Source: Stappia sp. WLB 29 (lineage in GTDB: Bacteria > Pseudomonadota > Alphaproteobacteria > Rhizobiales > Stappiaceae). Taken from it: a DNA stretch of 64,000 nucleotides. The stretch spans positions 1-64,000 of the forward strand of contig NZ_JALBGD010000015.1 of NCBI RefSeq assembly GCF_023507705.1. Reading direction: 5' to 3'. Below, one piece after another: positions 50,223 to 59,575 of this stretch (the first letter of the stretch is position 1; the number at the start of each line of letters is the position of its first letter). The notes beneath the pieces are model-generated. The model did no database searches. It saw only the letters and a program-made list of their open reading frames with translations, and was not told where the DNA came from. The position numbers and the translations under genes were made by a program.

Positions 50223-50876
50223 ATGACGCGCGTGCTGCAGATCCTGTTCTTCCTGGCAGCGCGCGTCGTCGTGCTGTTCGTGCTGGGACTGAACGTGCGT
50301 CGGCGCGAATGGCTGCCGGAACACGGGCCGGCGGTGGTCGTCGCCAACCACAACAGCCATCTCGATACGCTGGTGCTGATGTGCCTGATGCCGCTGTCGA
50401 AGCTGCACCTGCTGCGTCCGGTCGCCGCCGCCGACTACTTCCTCGCCAACAGGGCGATGGCGTGGTTCTCGCTCAACATCCTGCGCATCATTCCGATCGT
50501 CCGCAAACCGGGCGAGCGGAAGGACGGCACCCCCGGCGCCGATCCGCTGGCCGAGTGCCACGCCGCTCTGGCCAAGGGCGAGATCCTGATCCTGTTTCCC
50601 GAAGGCAGCCGCGGCGAACCGGAAAAGATGACCGCGTTGAAGAAGGGCATCGCCCATCTCGCCGAGAAGAACCCGGACGCACCCGTCGTGCCGGTCTTCA
50701 CCCATGGGCTCGGCAAGGCGCTGCCGAAGGGGTCGTTCCTGCTGGTGCCGTTCTTCTGCGACATCTTCGTCGGCGAACCGATCCGCTGGCCGGGCGACCG
50801 CACCGCCTTCATGGAGACGCTCACGGCGCGCTTCGCTGCTCTCTCCGCGGAGAAGACCTTTGCGTCTTGGGAATAG
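50223..50876 (+). CDS. 1-acyl-sn-glycerol-3-phosphate acyltransferase-like protein
   Basis: Acyltransferase of 217 residues of the PlsC type: catalytic motif NHNSHLD (H43, D48) and the binding motif FPEGSRG (about residues 124-130). One hydrophobic N-terminal helix anchors it in the membrane. It would acylate lysophosphatidic acid or a related lipid, supplying phosphatidic acid to the CdsA-like neighbour. It starts 7 bp after the preceding stop. Confidence 0.88.
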   Translation: MTRVLQILFFLAARVVVLFVLGLNVRRREWLPEHGPAVVVANHNSHLDTLVLMCLMPLSKLHLLRPVAAADYFLANRAMAWFSLNILRIIPIVRKPGERKDGTPGADPLAECHAALAKGEILILFPEGSRGEPEKMTALKKGIAHLAEKNPDAPVVPVFTHGLGKALPKGSFLLVPFFCDIFVGEPIRWPGDRTAFMETLTARFAALSAEKTFASWE

Positions 50877-51426
50877 CTGGTGGAATAGGCTGGTCGCGCT
50901 GGGTGCCGGCCTTTGGGGCCTTGCCGAGGCGACCGTCTTCTTCATCGTGCCGGACGTGCTGCTGAGCTTCATCGCGCAGGTCTCGCTGAAGCGCGCGCTC
51001 CTTGCCGCCCTTGCCTCGGTGGCCGGAGCGCTGGTCGGCGGCGCGCTGCTCCACGCTTTCGCAAACGCCGATCCGCAGGCCGCGCAGGCGCTGCTCCTGA
51101 ACGTGCCGGGCATCTCCCCCGAACTGGTCGCGCGGGTGGCGGAGCTGATCGAGAACGGCCTGCTCGCGGGCATGGTCGCCGGCTCCTTGAGCGGCGCGCC
51201 CTACAAGATCTTCGCCGTGGACGCGGCGACCGCCGGAGTGCTCCTCTGGGCGTTCCTCCTGGCAAGCGTGCCGGCCCGACTGCTGCGGTTTGCGCTCGTT
51301 GCCCTTGCGAGCTGGCTCGTCTTCGCAAGGCTGCTCGCCGGGCTTGCGCTGCGCATGCGCCGTTGGCTGCTCGCCGGCGCGTGGCTGCTCTTCTATCTCG
51401 CCTATTTCACCGCCATGGGATGGTGA
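50860..51426 (+). CDS. hypothetical membrane protein of the lipid operon
   Basis: Membrane protein of 188 residues with about five or six hydrophobic helices; the KRALLAALASVAGALVGGAL and AGSLSGAPYKIFAVDAAT segments slightly resemble YqaA/DedA-like proteins, but I do not assign a family. The TTG at 50860 is chosen because GGAG lies 7 bp before it and no ATG exists near the membrane start; it overlaps the end of the acyltransferase gene by 17 bp. Position suggests a lipid-transport or assembly role, not a proven one. Confidence 0.6.
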   Translation: MRLGNSWWNRLVALGAGLWGLAEATVFFIVPDVLLSFIAQVSLKRALLAALASVAGALVGGALLHAFANADPQAAQALLLNVPGISPELVARVAELIENGLLAGMVAGSLSGAPYKIFAVDAATAGVLLWAFLLASVPARLLRFALVALASWLVFARLLAGLALRMRRWLLAGAWLLFYLAYFTAMGW

Positions 51427-51498
51427 GGGGGATGGTGAGGCGCGGGGCGGCGAGAGTGGCGCGGAGCGGAGCCGAAAGCCCCGCCCCGCCACAGCGGC

Positions 51499-54042
51499 TC
51501 AACTCGCCAGCACGTCCTTCACCATCGTTGCCAGCTGCTTCAGCGTGAAGGGCTTGGGCAGGAACGAGAACTTCTCGTTCTCCGGCAGGTTTTTCTCGAA
51601 GGCGTCTTCCGCATAGCCGGAGACAAAGATGATCTTCAGATCCGGCTGGGTCTTGCGCAATTCGCGCAAGAGCGTCGGCCCGTCCATCTCCGGCATGACC
51701 ACGTCGGAGACCACGAGATCCACCTCGCCATCGGTCTCTTCCATGATCTCCAGCGCCTCGGCGCCGCTGGACGCCTCGTGCACGGTATAGCCGCGCGAGG
51801 TCAGCGCCCGTGCCGCGAAGGCACGCACCGCCTCCTCGTCCTCGACCAGCAAGATGGTTGCCGAGCCAGTCAGATCGGTCAGCTGCGGCGCCTCGACCGG
51901 CTTCACCTCCACCTGCTCCGCCTCGTTGCGCACATGGCGCGGCAGGAAGATGCGGAAAGTCGTGCCCTTGCCGATCTCGCTGGTGCAGAAGATGAAGCCG
52001 CCGGTCTGCTTCACGATGCCGTAGACCGTCGACAGCCCCAGACCCGTGCCCTTGCCGACCTCCTTGGTGGAGAAGAACGGCTCGAAGATCTTCTCCATCA
52101 CCTCCGGCGTCATGCCGGTGCCCGTATCGGTGACCTCGGTCAGCACGTATTCGGCGACCGGCATGCCGCGCGTGCCCTCGTAGGACTGCGACTGATCCTC
52201 CGGCACGTTGAGCGTGCGGATGGTCAGGTGACCACCCTCGGGCATGGCGTCGCGTGCGTTGACGGCAAGATTGACGATGACCTGCTCGAGCTGATTGAGG
52301 TCCGCCATCACCGGCCAAAGGTCGCGGCCGTGCACGACGCTGAGCTCCACCTTCTCGCCCAGCAGGCGGTCCAGCAGGATCGACAGGTCCGCCAGCACGT
52401 CGTTGAGCGCCAGCTCCTTCGGCCGCAGCGTCTGGCGCCGCGAGAAGGCGAGCAGCTGGCGGACCAGGCCGGCCGCACGGTTGGCGTTCTGCTTGATGTT
52501 CATGATGTCCTGGAAGGACGGATCGCTCGGCCGGTGGCTGGCCAGCAGCAGGTCGGAGAAGCCGATGATCGCGGTCAGCACGTTGTTGAAGTCGTGCGCC
52601 ACGCCACCGGCCAGCTGACCGATCGCCTGCATCTTCTGGCCTTGCGCGAACTGCGCCTCCAGCACGCGCTGCGCGGTCGTCTCCAGCACATAGACGATGG
52701 CCGCATCCGAATCGTCCTCTCCGTCGCGAACCGCCGAGACGTAGACGGTGGCGGAGCGTCCGTCCTCGCGCTCGTCGAGGCGCACATCGACCGGCGGGAT
52801 TTCGCTGCGCCCCTCGGCGGCGGCGGCAAGCGCCTCCATCAGCGCCGGGCGCGAGGGAGCGGTGACGTGATCGACGAGCTTCGGCGCGCCCTGCGTGGTG
52901 TCGGAGGTGCCGAACAGACGCACGAACGGCGCGTTGGTCTTGCTGATACCGCCGTCGTGGTCGATCGAGGCGATGGCAATCGGCGTGTTGTTGAAGAAGC
53001 GCGCGAAGCGCACCTCGGAGGAGCGCAGCGCCTCGGCCGCATCCTCGCCGCGCGAGCGGTTGAGCACCAGCGTGCGGCTCTCGCCCGGCAGTCCGCCGGC
53101 GCCGAACGGCACCCGGTGCAGGATGCGCACCGGCACCGACCGTCCGCCGCGGGTGGTCAGGTCGAGATCGAAGGTCTCGGTCTTGACCTCGCCCGCCTTG
53201 CCCTGGACCGAGAGCAGAAGCTCCGCCCCGTCGCCGCGCATGAATTCGCTGACGCCGAGCGAACCAGCCTCGAAGCTGACGAGGTCGTAGCCGAGCCAGT
53301 CGGCCAGCGTCGCGTTGAGATAGACGACGCGGCCCGCGGCATCGCAGGAGAAGAAGCCTGCGGGGGCATGGTCAAGGAAATTGATGACCCGCTGGAGCTC
53401 CTGGAACGACGTCTCCTGCTCGGTGCGATCGCCGCTGATGTCCGACAGCTGCCACACGGTGCAACCGCGCTCGCCGCCCCGACCCGTGGCCAGCGGCAGC
53501 GGCCGCACGCGCACCCGGTACCAGCACGGCTCGCCATCGTTGCGCCCGAGCGGATGCGGCAGGCGGATTTCCTCCTCCGCCGCGCGCTCGGCCTCGGCCG
53601 CCCGCGTCAGGTGGAAGATCGCGTCGGTCGCGGCCGGATCGCTGGAGAAGACACGCTCGACGCCGCGCATCTCGGTCGGCCCCTCGGCGCCGATCAGCCG
53701 CGCATAGGCATCGTTCGCATAGACGATGCGCCCATCGCGCTCGACAACGAGGACGCCGTCTTCAAGCGTGTTGAGAAAAGCGGCCGGTACGGGACTTGCC
53801 GGCGCGCGCGAGGAAAAGCGCAGCAGGCCGATGGCCCCGGCGAACAGCGAAAACACGCCGATGACGGCAAGCACGCCCAGCAGCGCCAGCACGAAAGGCT
53901 CCGCCTGGCCGCGCTCCATCAGCGACAGGGCTGCCGCGGCACCGACAAGGCCGACCGCAAGCAGGATCAGCAACAGGATGCTGCCTGAGCGCTCCTGCCG
54001 CTCGACCGCGGGAGACGACGGACCCCGATCACTTCTGCTCAT
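51499..54042 (-). CDS. cckA: hybrid histidine kinase CckA
   Basis: Kinase of 847 residues: two transmembrane helices (about 20-42 and 48-75), PAS-like sensor domains (about 85-460), phospho-accepting H483 in [11 protein letters not shown], an ATPase domain with NAVNARDAM-type N box and [11 protein letters not shown], and a C-terminal receiver with D780 ([12 protein letters not shown]). The [14 protein letters not shown] core is typical of CckA, which through ChpT controls phosphorylation of CtrA and CpdR in the alphaproteobacterial cell cycle. It sits just downstream of the flagellar export operon that carries a CtrA-type site. Confidence 0.93.
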   Translation of the reverse strand: MSRSDRGPSSPAVERQERSGSILLLILLAVGLVGAAAALSLMERGQAEPFVLALLGVLAVIGVFSLFAGAIGLLRFSSRAPASPVPAAFLNTLEDGVLVVERDGRIVYANDAYARLIGAEGPTEMRGVERVFSSDPAATDAIFHLTRAAEAERAAEEEIRLPHPLGRNDGEPCWYRVRVRPLPLATGRGGERGCTVWQLSDISGDRTEQETSFQELQRVINFLDHAPAGFFSCDAAGRVVYLNATLADWLGYDLVSFEAGSLGVSEFMRGDGAELLLSVQGKAGEVKTETFDLDLTTRGGRSVPVRILHRVPFGAGGLPGESRTLVLNRSRGEDAAEALRSSEVRFARFFNNTPIAIASIDHDGGISKTNAPFVRLFGTSDTTQGAPKLVDHVTAPSRPALMEALAAAAEGRSEIPPVDVRLDEREDGRSATVYVSAVRDGEDDSDAAIVYVLETTAQRVLEAQFAQGQKMQAIGQLAGGVAHDFNNVLTAIIGFSDLLLASHRPSDPSFQDIMNIKQNANRAAGLVRQLLAFSRRQTLRPKELALNDVLADLSILLDRLLGEKVELSVVHGRDLWPVMADLNQLEQVIVNLAVNARDAMPEGGHLTIRTLNVPEDQSQSYEGTRGMPVAEYVLTEVTDTGTGMTPEVMEKIFEPFFSTKEVGKGTGLGLSTVYGIVKQTGGFIFCTSEIGKGTTFRIFLPRHVRNEAEQVEVKPVEAPQLTDLTGSATILLVEDEEAVRAFAARALTSRGYTVHEASSGAEALEIMEETDGEVDLVVSDVVMPEMDGPTLLRELRKTQPDLKIIFVSGYAEDAFEKNLPENEKFSFLPKPFTLKQLATMVKDVLAS

Positions 54043-54125
54043 TCACATACCCCGCGGCGCCAATCGCGCCAGCCTTCCCTTCGGCACCCACCGTGCGCCC
54101 ATGCGCCCGGCGACGAACGCCGCTC

Positions 54126-55202
54126 CTAGCTGCGCCAGGCTCGGCGTTCCCGCATTCGATAAACGAAACCGATCACTTCTGCCACCGCGCGATACTGCTC
54201 TTCCGGCACTTCCTGATCGATGTCGATCGCCGCAAAGAGGGCACGGGCCAGCGGCGGGTTCTCGACCACCGGCACTTCATTGTCGCGCGCGATCTCGCGG
54301 ATCCGCAACGCCACCGCGTCCGTGCCCTTGGCGACGCAGAGGGGCGCCTGCATGCCCTGCTCGTATTTCAGCGCCACCGCGTAGTGGGTCGGGTTGGTGA
54401 CCACCACCGTGGCCTCCGGCACCGCCGCCATCATGCGCCGCCGCGACCGCTCCATGCGCAGCTGGCGGATCTTGCCCTTGACCAGCGGATCGCCCTCGGT
54501 CTGTTTGTATTCCTCCTTGATCTCGCGCTGGCTCATCTTCTGCTTGTCGAACCACTTCTTGCGCTGCCAGACGTAATCGAGGCCCGCAACCACGGTCATG
54601 AACGCCAGGATCGCCGCGATCAACTGCAGCACGAGGATCTGCACCTCCTCCAGCATCACGACTGTGTCGCGGAAGATCATCGTGTCGATCGTGTCGCGCT
54701 GCGGCCACAGCACGGCGACCATCAGGCCGCTGACCACCGCGATCTTCACCAGGCCCTTTGCGAAGTTGACGAGGCTTTCGGACGAGAACAGCCGCTTGAA
54801 CCCTGCCAGCGGCGAGATCTTGGACAGTTTCGGCTTCATCCGTTCGGCAGACCAGATGAGTTGGTGCTGAATGATGTTGCCGATGACCGCCGCCGCCAGC
54901 AGCAGGAGAAGCGGCAAGGCCAGGATGGCGCCGATCCGCAGCCCGGTGTCGCGCCACAATTGGCCGAGGCCTCCGGCATCGACGGGGATCTGGTGCGAAT
55001 GGGCGAGATAGCCGCGCAGCGCAGCCTGGAGGTCGTCCGCCATGCCCGGTGCCAACAGCGCCACCACCAGCCCGGTGCCGAGCATGGTGAACCAGGTCGA
55101 CACCTCCTGGCTCTTGGCGACGTCGCCCTTCTCGCGCGCGTCGTCCAGCTTCTTTTGCGTGGGGTCTTCTGTCTTTTCGGCGTCGTCGTTCTGTTCGGCC
55201 AT
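54126..55202 (-). CDS. flhB: flagellar export protein FlhB
   Basis: Export-gate protein of 358 residues with four transmembrane helices and a cytoplasmic domain. The self-cleavage site NPTH is intact (N270-P271-T272-H273), which sets substrate switching from rod/hook to filament proteins. The N-terminus EKTEDPTQKKLDDAREKGDV is conserved. It lies 4 bp after fliR in the flgB-flgC-fliE-fliQ-fliR-flhB unit. Confidence 0.97.
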   Translation of the reverse strand: MAEQNDDAEKTEDPTQKKLDDAREKGDVAKSQEVSTWFTMLGTGLVVALLAPGMADDLQAALRGYLAHSHQIPVDAGGLGQLWRDTGLRIGAILALPLLLLLAAAVIGNIIQHQLIWSAERMKPKLSKISPLAGFKRLFSSESLVNFAKGLVKIAVVSGLMVAVLWPQRDTIDTMIFRDTVVMLEEVQILVLQLIAAILAFMTVVAGLDYVWQRKKWFDKQKMSQREIKEEYKQTEGDPLVKGKIRQLRMERSRRRMMAAVPEATVVVTNPTHYAVALKYEQGMQAPLCVAKGTDAVALRIREIARDNEVPVVENPPLARALFAAIDIDQEVPEEQYRAVAEVIGFVYRMRERRAWRS

Positions 55203-55206
55203 CGCC

Positions 55207-55980
55207 CTACCCCGCGATGAACCGGCCGAGCGCCGTCTCGAAATGCGACAGATACCACATCATCATCGTCACCAGCAGGGCGAAGAGCATCAACCCGCCG
55301 ATGGCGATGTTGAGCGGCATCGCGATGAAGAAGATCTGCATCTGCGGCATCAGCTTGTTGAGCAGGCCGAGCCCGAAGTAGAAAACGAGCCCGACCACGA
55401 TGAACGGCGCGGCGATGCGGATCGCAATCGAGAACAGCTCCGCCGTCAGCATCGTGGCGAGTTCCGCCATGTCGCCGACGGGAATGCCGCCTCCCGGAGG
55501 AAACAGCTGGAAGCTGTCGTTCATCGCGGCAATCACCAGGTAGTGCAGGTCGAAGGCGAAGATCAGCGTGATGCCCAGCAGGCTCAGGAAGGAGCCGATC
55601 ACCGCGCCCTGCTGGCCATCCATCGTCGGATCGGTGGCCATGGCGAAGGCTAGGCCCGACTGGTTGGCGATGATCATGCCGGCGATGGACAGGACATAGG
55701 TGATCAGCCGCGCTCCCAGGCCAACGAAGAAGCCGATCGCGAACTCGGACGCCAGCAGCACGCCGATACGAGGCAGCGGCAGGGTCGCGTCGACCGAATA
55801 AAGCGGCGCGGCGACCGGATAGAAGACCAGCGTCAGCAACAGCGCCACCGCCAGACGGATGTTCGGCGGGATCGACCCCTCCCCCAAGGCCGGCATCAGC
55901 ATCAACATCGTGCCGAGCCGGGCGAAGAGCAGCATGAACAGCAGCGCCACCTGGGGAAGAAGGGAAATATCGAAGCTCAT
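55207..55980 (-). CDS. fliR: flagellar export protein FliR
   Basis: Export-gate protein of 257 residues with six or so transmembrane helices (FMLLFARLGTMLMLMPALGE, FAIGFFVGLGARLITYVLSI). With FliP and FliQ it forms the helical export channel. Start and length are normal. It is 7 bp downstream of fliQ and 4 bp upstream of flhB. Confidence 0.96.
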   Translation of the reverse strand: MSFDISLLPQVALLFMLLFARLGTMLMLMPALGEGSIPPNIRLAVALLLTLVFYPVAAPLYSVDATLPLPRIGVLLASEFAIGFFVGLGARLITYVLSIAGMIIANQSGLAFAMATDPTMDGQQGAVIGSFLSLLGITLIFAFDLHYLVIAAMNDSFQLFPPGGGIPVGDMAELATMLTAELFSIAIRIAAPFIVVGLVFYFGLGLLNKLMPQMQIFFIAMPLNIAIGGLMLFALLVTMMMWYLSHFETALGRFIAG

Positions 55981-55987
55981 GGTCCGG

Positions 55988-56257
55988 CTATCCGGAGCCG
56001 GTGACGATGAGGTCGGCGATGCGCGCCGTGTAGGCCTCGAGCGCCTGCCCCATGAAGGGCAATGTTATGATCAATGTCACGAAGATGGCGAGGATCTTCG
56101 GCACGAAGACGAGGGTCATCTCCTGGATCTGCGTCAGCGCCTGGAACAGGGCGATGATGACGCCCACCATCAGACCGACGACCATCGGCGGAGCGGAGAC
56201 GATGATCAGGGTCCAGATGCCCTGACGGGCGATATCGAGGACCTCCGGCCCGGTCAT
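55988..56257 (-). CDS. fliQ: flagellar export protein FliQ
   Basis: Export-gate protein of 89 residues with two transmembrane helices (ARQGIWTLIIVSAPPMVVGL, VFVPKILAIFVTLIITLPFM). The ATG at 56257 gives the family start MTGPEVLDIARQG; an upstream in-frame ATG at 56305 adds 16 non-family residues. Part of the FliPQR channel. Confidence 0.95.
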   Translation of the reverse strand: MTGPEVLDIARQGIWTLIIVSAPPMVVGLMVGVIIALFQALTQIQEMTLVFVPKILAIFVTLIITLPFMGQALEAYTARIADLIVTGSG

Positions 56258-56327
56258 GACAGTCCTTCCGCTCCAGCCTTCCGCTCCGGCCTGCCAGGGC
56301 GGCAAGGACCGGCGGAGCCGCTCAGGC

Positions 56328-56642
56328 TCAGATCGGCATGCGCATGATTTCCTGATAGGCGGAGATCACGCGGTCACGGACCGAAACGAGCGTTTCCAGG
56401 GCCACTTCGGTCTCGGCAACCGCAGTGACGACATCGACGACATTCGCCTTGCCCTCGGTCAGCGCCAGCGTCTGCTTGTCGGCACCGCGGCCCTGATCGA
56501 CCACCTCCTCGACGGCCGACTTGACCATGTTGGCGAAGTCCGGCGTCGGCGTCGACGAAGTCTTAACACTTGTATCCTGATTCGCCCCCGCAAGCGCGGA
56601 CGTCATGCGATAGGCGGTGGCGGCGATCGACGGTGTGGACAT
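56328..56642 (-). CDS. fliE: flagellar hook-basal body protein FliE
   Basis: Protein of 104 residues that links the MS ring to the proximal rod. The C-terminal half (VVDVVTAVAETEVALETLVS then RDRVISAYQEIMRMPI) is the conserved FliE region. Encoded between flgC and fliQ on the same strand. Confidence 0.92.
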   Translation of the reverse strand: MSTPSIAATAYRMTSALAGANQDTSVKTSSTPTPDFANMVKSAVEEVVDQGRGADKQTLALTEGKANVVDVVTAVAETEVALETLVSVRDRVISAYQEIMRMPI

Positions 56643-56675
56643 GGCGTTCTACTCCGAAAGGAAGGCGGGTGCGGA

Positions 56676-57092
56676 TCAGGCGCGCAGAATCTCGATGGTC
56701 TTCTGCAGCATGCGCCGCGTCGCACTGATCAGGTTGAGGTTCGCCTCGTAGGAGCGCTGCGCCTCGCGCATGTCGACCATCTCGACCAGGGTGTTGACGT
56801 TGGGCGTGCGCACATAACCGCGCTCGTCGGCGGCCGGATGACCCGGCTCATAGCGGGTCTTGAAATCGGAGCGGTCGAACTCGACCGGCCCCAGTTCCAC
56901 CACCTCGGCCTTGATGTTGCGGTCGAGCTCGGCACTGAAGGTCGGGATCTTGCGCCGATAAGGATCTTCCTGCGGCGTGCGCCCGGTGGAATCGGCGTTT
57001 GCGATATTCTCTGCGATGATCCGCATGCGGCCGTTCTGGGCCTTCAGGCCCGTTGCGGCGATGAAGATCGACTTGACGAAATCCACGGTCAA
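56676..57092 (-). CDS. flgC: flagellar basal-body rod protein FlgC
   Basis: Rod protein of 138 residues. The N-terminal Flg_bb_rod motif reads ENIANADSTGRTP and the C-terminus holds VEMVDMREAQRSYEANLNLI, the usual heptad region. Follows flgB after a 39-bp space. Exported to build the rod. Confidence 0.96.
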   Translation of the reverse strand: MTVDFVKSIFIAATGLKAQNGRMRIIAENIANADSTGRTPQEDPYRRKIPTFSAELDRNIKAEVVELGPVEFDRSDFKTRYEPGHPAADERGYVRTPNVNTLVEMVDMREAQRSYEANLNLISATRRMLQKTIEILRA

Positions 57093-57131
57093 ACTCCCCG
57101 GCCCCGAAGGGCCTGATCACGGTGCGCGAAC

Positions 57132-57539
57132 TCAGCCGTTGCGCGACAGAGCTGTACGGATGAGGCCGAGCCCCTTCTGGTAGAGCGAGGCAACCGTCTG
57201 GTAGTCCATCTGGTTGGCCGTCACCTTCATCATCTGCTCCTCGAGCACCACCGTGTTGCCGTCCGGCGTGATCTCGAAACCGCTGGCATCGTCGCGCTCC
57301 GCGCCGCCGCTCTCGCGCATCATCGAGCCGACGATATGGGCGCGGCTGGTGCGCGCGGTCGCAAGGCCGACCGTACGGCTGGCCAGAGCCTTGTCGAAGG
57401 TGAACTCCTCGAGGTCCTTGCCCCGAAAGCCGGGCGTATCGGAATTGGCGACGTTCTCGGCCAGCACGCCCTGCCGGCTCTGATGCCATTGCATCTTCGA
57501 CTTGAGCGCCTGAAACAGCGGCAGGTCCGAGACCGACAT
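57132..57539 (-). CDS. flgB: flagellar basal-body rod protein FlgB
   Basis: Rod protein of 135 residues with the ENVANSDTPGFRGKDLEEF motif near residue 30 and the typical LEEQMMKVTANQMDYQTVAS end. It is the first gene of the leftward flagellar operon. The CtrA-type site (57600-57615) lies 61-76 bp upstream of its start. Confidence 0.96.
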   Translation of the reverse strand: MSVSDLPLFQALKSKMQWHQSRQGVLAENVANSDTPGFRGKDLEEFTFDKALASRTVGLATARTSRAHIVGSMMRESGGAERDDASGFEITPDGNTVVLEEQMMKVTANQMDYQTVASLYQKGLGLIRTALSRNG

Positions 57540-57599
57540 GGAACGATCTTCCCGTTGCAGCGAGGGTTAACAACTAGGCAGATCCTGCCGGGCAGATGG

Positions 57600-57615
57600 T
57601 TAACGAGGGGTTAAC
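57600..57615. promoter_or_regulatory. CtrA-type binding site in flagellar promoter
   Basis: TTAACGAGGGGTTAAC matches TTAA-N7-TTAAC exactly, the CtrA box described in Caulobacter and related alphaproteobacteria, where it controls early flagellar operons. Position between two divergent flagellar operons and close to flgB supports it. Further TTAAC half-sites lie close by. Confidence 0.65.
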
Positions 57616-57706
57616 GATTAACGTTTCCGAAAGGAGAAGCCCCCAGTTTCCCGCATATGAGAGGCGCAAGTTCCGGTCCCCGCTTGCATATTGACGGCGC
57701 AAATCG

Positions 57707-57719
57707 GCATTTTTTGCCG
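57707..57719. promoter_or_regulatory. palindrome GGCATTTTTTGCC
   Basis: Inverted repeat GGCA-N5-TGCC (ATCGGCA/TGCCGAT if extended to 57703-57721). It is nearly identical to the one at 18691-18703, differing at two central bases. Operator or hairpin; no protein can be assigned. Confidence 0.35.
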
Positions 57720-57948
57720 ATATGCGTTAACCTTCCCTCTTTGAGAGAATCGCACAAAACAGCTAAACAGGATGCAGTAAGGCAGGATTCGCGCGCGTTC
57801 GCCCGGCAAGACCGGTTGCGCGACGCCATGGATCGGGGTTAAGGCGCGGGGAACTCCAACGCCGGACGGACGGGTAGACCGGACCGCAAGATTCGCGTGA
57901 CAGGCGGGCGGCGGGCGCACCCTCGAACAGGAAGAGGCCGAGAAAGGC

Positions 57949-59562
57949 ATGACAAGTTGGCTGGTTGACACCTTTCAGATGGAACCGGGTTGGGCCCGTG
58001 GCATCGGTTTCTTTCTCGCGGTGGCGATTGTCCTGGCGCTGATATCCGTGTTCATCTGGATCCTGCGCCGCATCGCCGGAAGCCGAAGCCTCGGCAGCCG
58101 CTCGCGCCAGCCGCGCATAGCGGTGATGGACGCCGCCTCGCTGGACACCCGGCGGCGGCTCGTGCTGATCCGGCGCGACAATGTCGAGCATCTGCTGCTT
58201 GTCGGCGGGCCGAGCGATCTCGTCGTCGAGCAGAACATCGTGCGCGGCGTGCCGGTCTCCCAAGCCTATCCGCGCCAGCCAGCAATGGGCAACGAACTCT
58301 CCGCCGCCTTCAGTCCGGCCGAGATCGAACCGCAGCCGGCCCCCGCCGCTCCTGCTCCCGTCTCGGCGCCGGCGAGCGCCCCCGCCGCGCAGGCGGCGCC
58401 GCAGCCGGCCACCCTGCGCCGCCAGCCGCAGCCGGCTCCCGCACCGCGCCGCCCCGTGGAAGGCAATGATGGCTCTCCGCTGAAGCGCGCCGGAGCCTCC
58501 GTGGCAGCGGCAGGTGCCGCGGTCGCCGGCCTTGCCCGCGCCCCGGCCCCGAGCCGCAGCGAACCGCAGGGCCAGGCCCATGCCGCCTCTCCCTCCGCTT
58601 CCCGTCCCGAGGCGCCTGCGACCCCGGCCCCGCGTCCGCCGCTGCGTCCGCTCGGCATGCAGCCATCGGCCCCTCAGGCTCCGCAAGCACAGCCTCCGCT
58701 GGGGCAGCCCCCCATCGCACAGCCACCTATCGCACAGGCCCCGGTCGCCCCGCCGAAGGCTCCCGAGGTTGCCTCCACCGCCGCTCAGCCTGCCTCCGCG
58801 CAGCCTCGGCGCGAACCGCTGCCGCCGATCCGCCGTAACGTGACGCCGCCGTCTTCCGGTCCGGCGGCCAACGCCCGCACCGCCTTCCCGCAATTCAATG
58901 AGCCGGCGGACAAGCCCGCAGCTGCCGGCGACAAGCCCGCTGCCCGCGGGGATCTGTCCGGCGTGACCGCAGGCGCGGCCGGCGGAGCTGCAACCGCTGC
59001 GTCTACACCGACCGGGCCGGCTGCCCCCTCCGCTCCAAAGGCCGAGACCAAGCCGGAGGCCAAGGTCGAGGTCAAACCGGAGCCGAAGGACGAAGCCAAG
59101 CCCGGCGTGTCTGCAGCCCACGCGGCTCCGGCAGTCGCAACGGCGCCGGCGGCAAGCCGTATCGAGCCGGATCTCGCCTCGCTGGAGGATGCTCTGCTCG
59201 CCGAGCTCGATCAGTCGCGCAGCAGCACCCCGGCCGCCCGCACCGAGCCGCATGCCGACTTCGCTCCCGCAGCACCTGCCGCAAGCCCGGCACCGGCCGC
59301 TCCGACGGTAGAGCCCCCGGTATCTGCGCCTGAAACCGCGCCAGCGTCCTCGGCGAACGTAAAGCCGGAGGCGCCCGCCGCCGCCCAGCAGGAGAGCAAG
59401 CCGGACGCGCCCAAGGCGGAGGACAAGCCGGCGGACGATGGCCCTGCGGCCGACGTCGACAACGGCGAGGAGGCCAAGAAGGACAATGGTCCGGTGACGA
59501 TGGATGCCATCGAGGAAGAAATGGCGCGCCTGCTGAGCGAGATCGGCGGACCGCGCAAATGA
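57949..59562 (+). CDS. fliO: FliO-like flagellar protein with long proline/alanine-rich extension
   Basis: Protein of 537 residues. The first 115 residues look like FliO: one transmembrane helix (about 17-42, FLAVAIVLALISVFIWILRR) and the small cytoplasmic domain with AVMDAASLDTRRRLVLIRRD and HLLLVGGPSDLVVEQNI. The remaining 420 residues are low-complexity, rich in A, P, E and K, with short repeats (QPPIAQPPIAQAP). FliO proteins are normally 100-150 residues, so the tail is exceptional. The fliP gene follows after 13 bp, consistent with an assembly-chaperone role for FliP. Confidence 0.8.
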   Translation: MTSWLVDTFQMEPGWARGIGFFLAVAIVLALISVFIWILRRIAGSRSLGSRSRQPRIAVMDAASLDTRRRLVLIRRDNVEHLLLVGGPSDLVVEQNIVRGVPVSQAYPRQPAMGNELSAAFSPAEIEPQPAPAAPAPVSAPASAPAAQAAPQPATLRRQPQPAPAPRRPVEGNDGSPLKRAGASVAAAGAAVAGLARAPAPSRSEPQGQAHAASPSASRPEAPATPAPRPPLRPLGMQPSAPQAPQAQPPLGQPPIAQPPIAQAPVAPPKAPEVASTAAQPASAQPRREPLPPIRRNVTPPSSGPAANARTAFPQFNEPADKPAAAGDKPAARGDLSGVTAGAAGGAATAASTPTGPAAPSAPKAETKPEAKVEVKPEPKDEAKPGVSAAHAAPAVATAPAASRIEPDLASLEDALLAELDQSRSSTPAARTEPHADFAPAAPAASPAPAAPTVEPPVSAPETAPASSANVKPEAPAAAQQESKPDAPKAEDKPADDGPAADVDNGEEAKKDNGPVTMDAIEEEMARLLSEIGGPRK

Positions 59563-59575
59563 CAGGACTGCATCC

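Larger units (their letters stand above)
57540..57948. other. 409-bp divergent flagellar regulatory region
   Basis: No gene. It lies between flgB (leftward) and the FliO-like gene (rightward) and is AT-richer than its surroundings. It holds a TTAA-N7-TTAA site at 57600-57615, further single TTAA half-sites near 57567, 57617 and 57728, the GGCATTTTTTGCC palindrome at 57707-57719, and a GANTC site at 57747-57751. Confidence 0.7.

Noticed and set aside
51778-53988. Long plus-strand frame opposite cckA
   Set aside because: Antisense shadow of cckA with His/Arg/Gln-rich composition; cckA domains are fully recognisable on the other strand.
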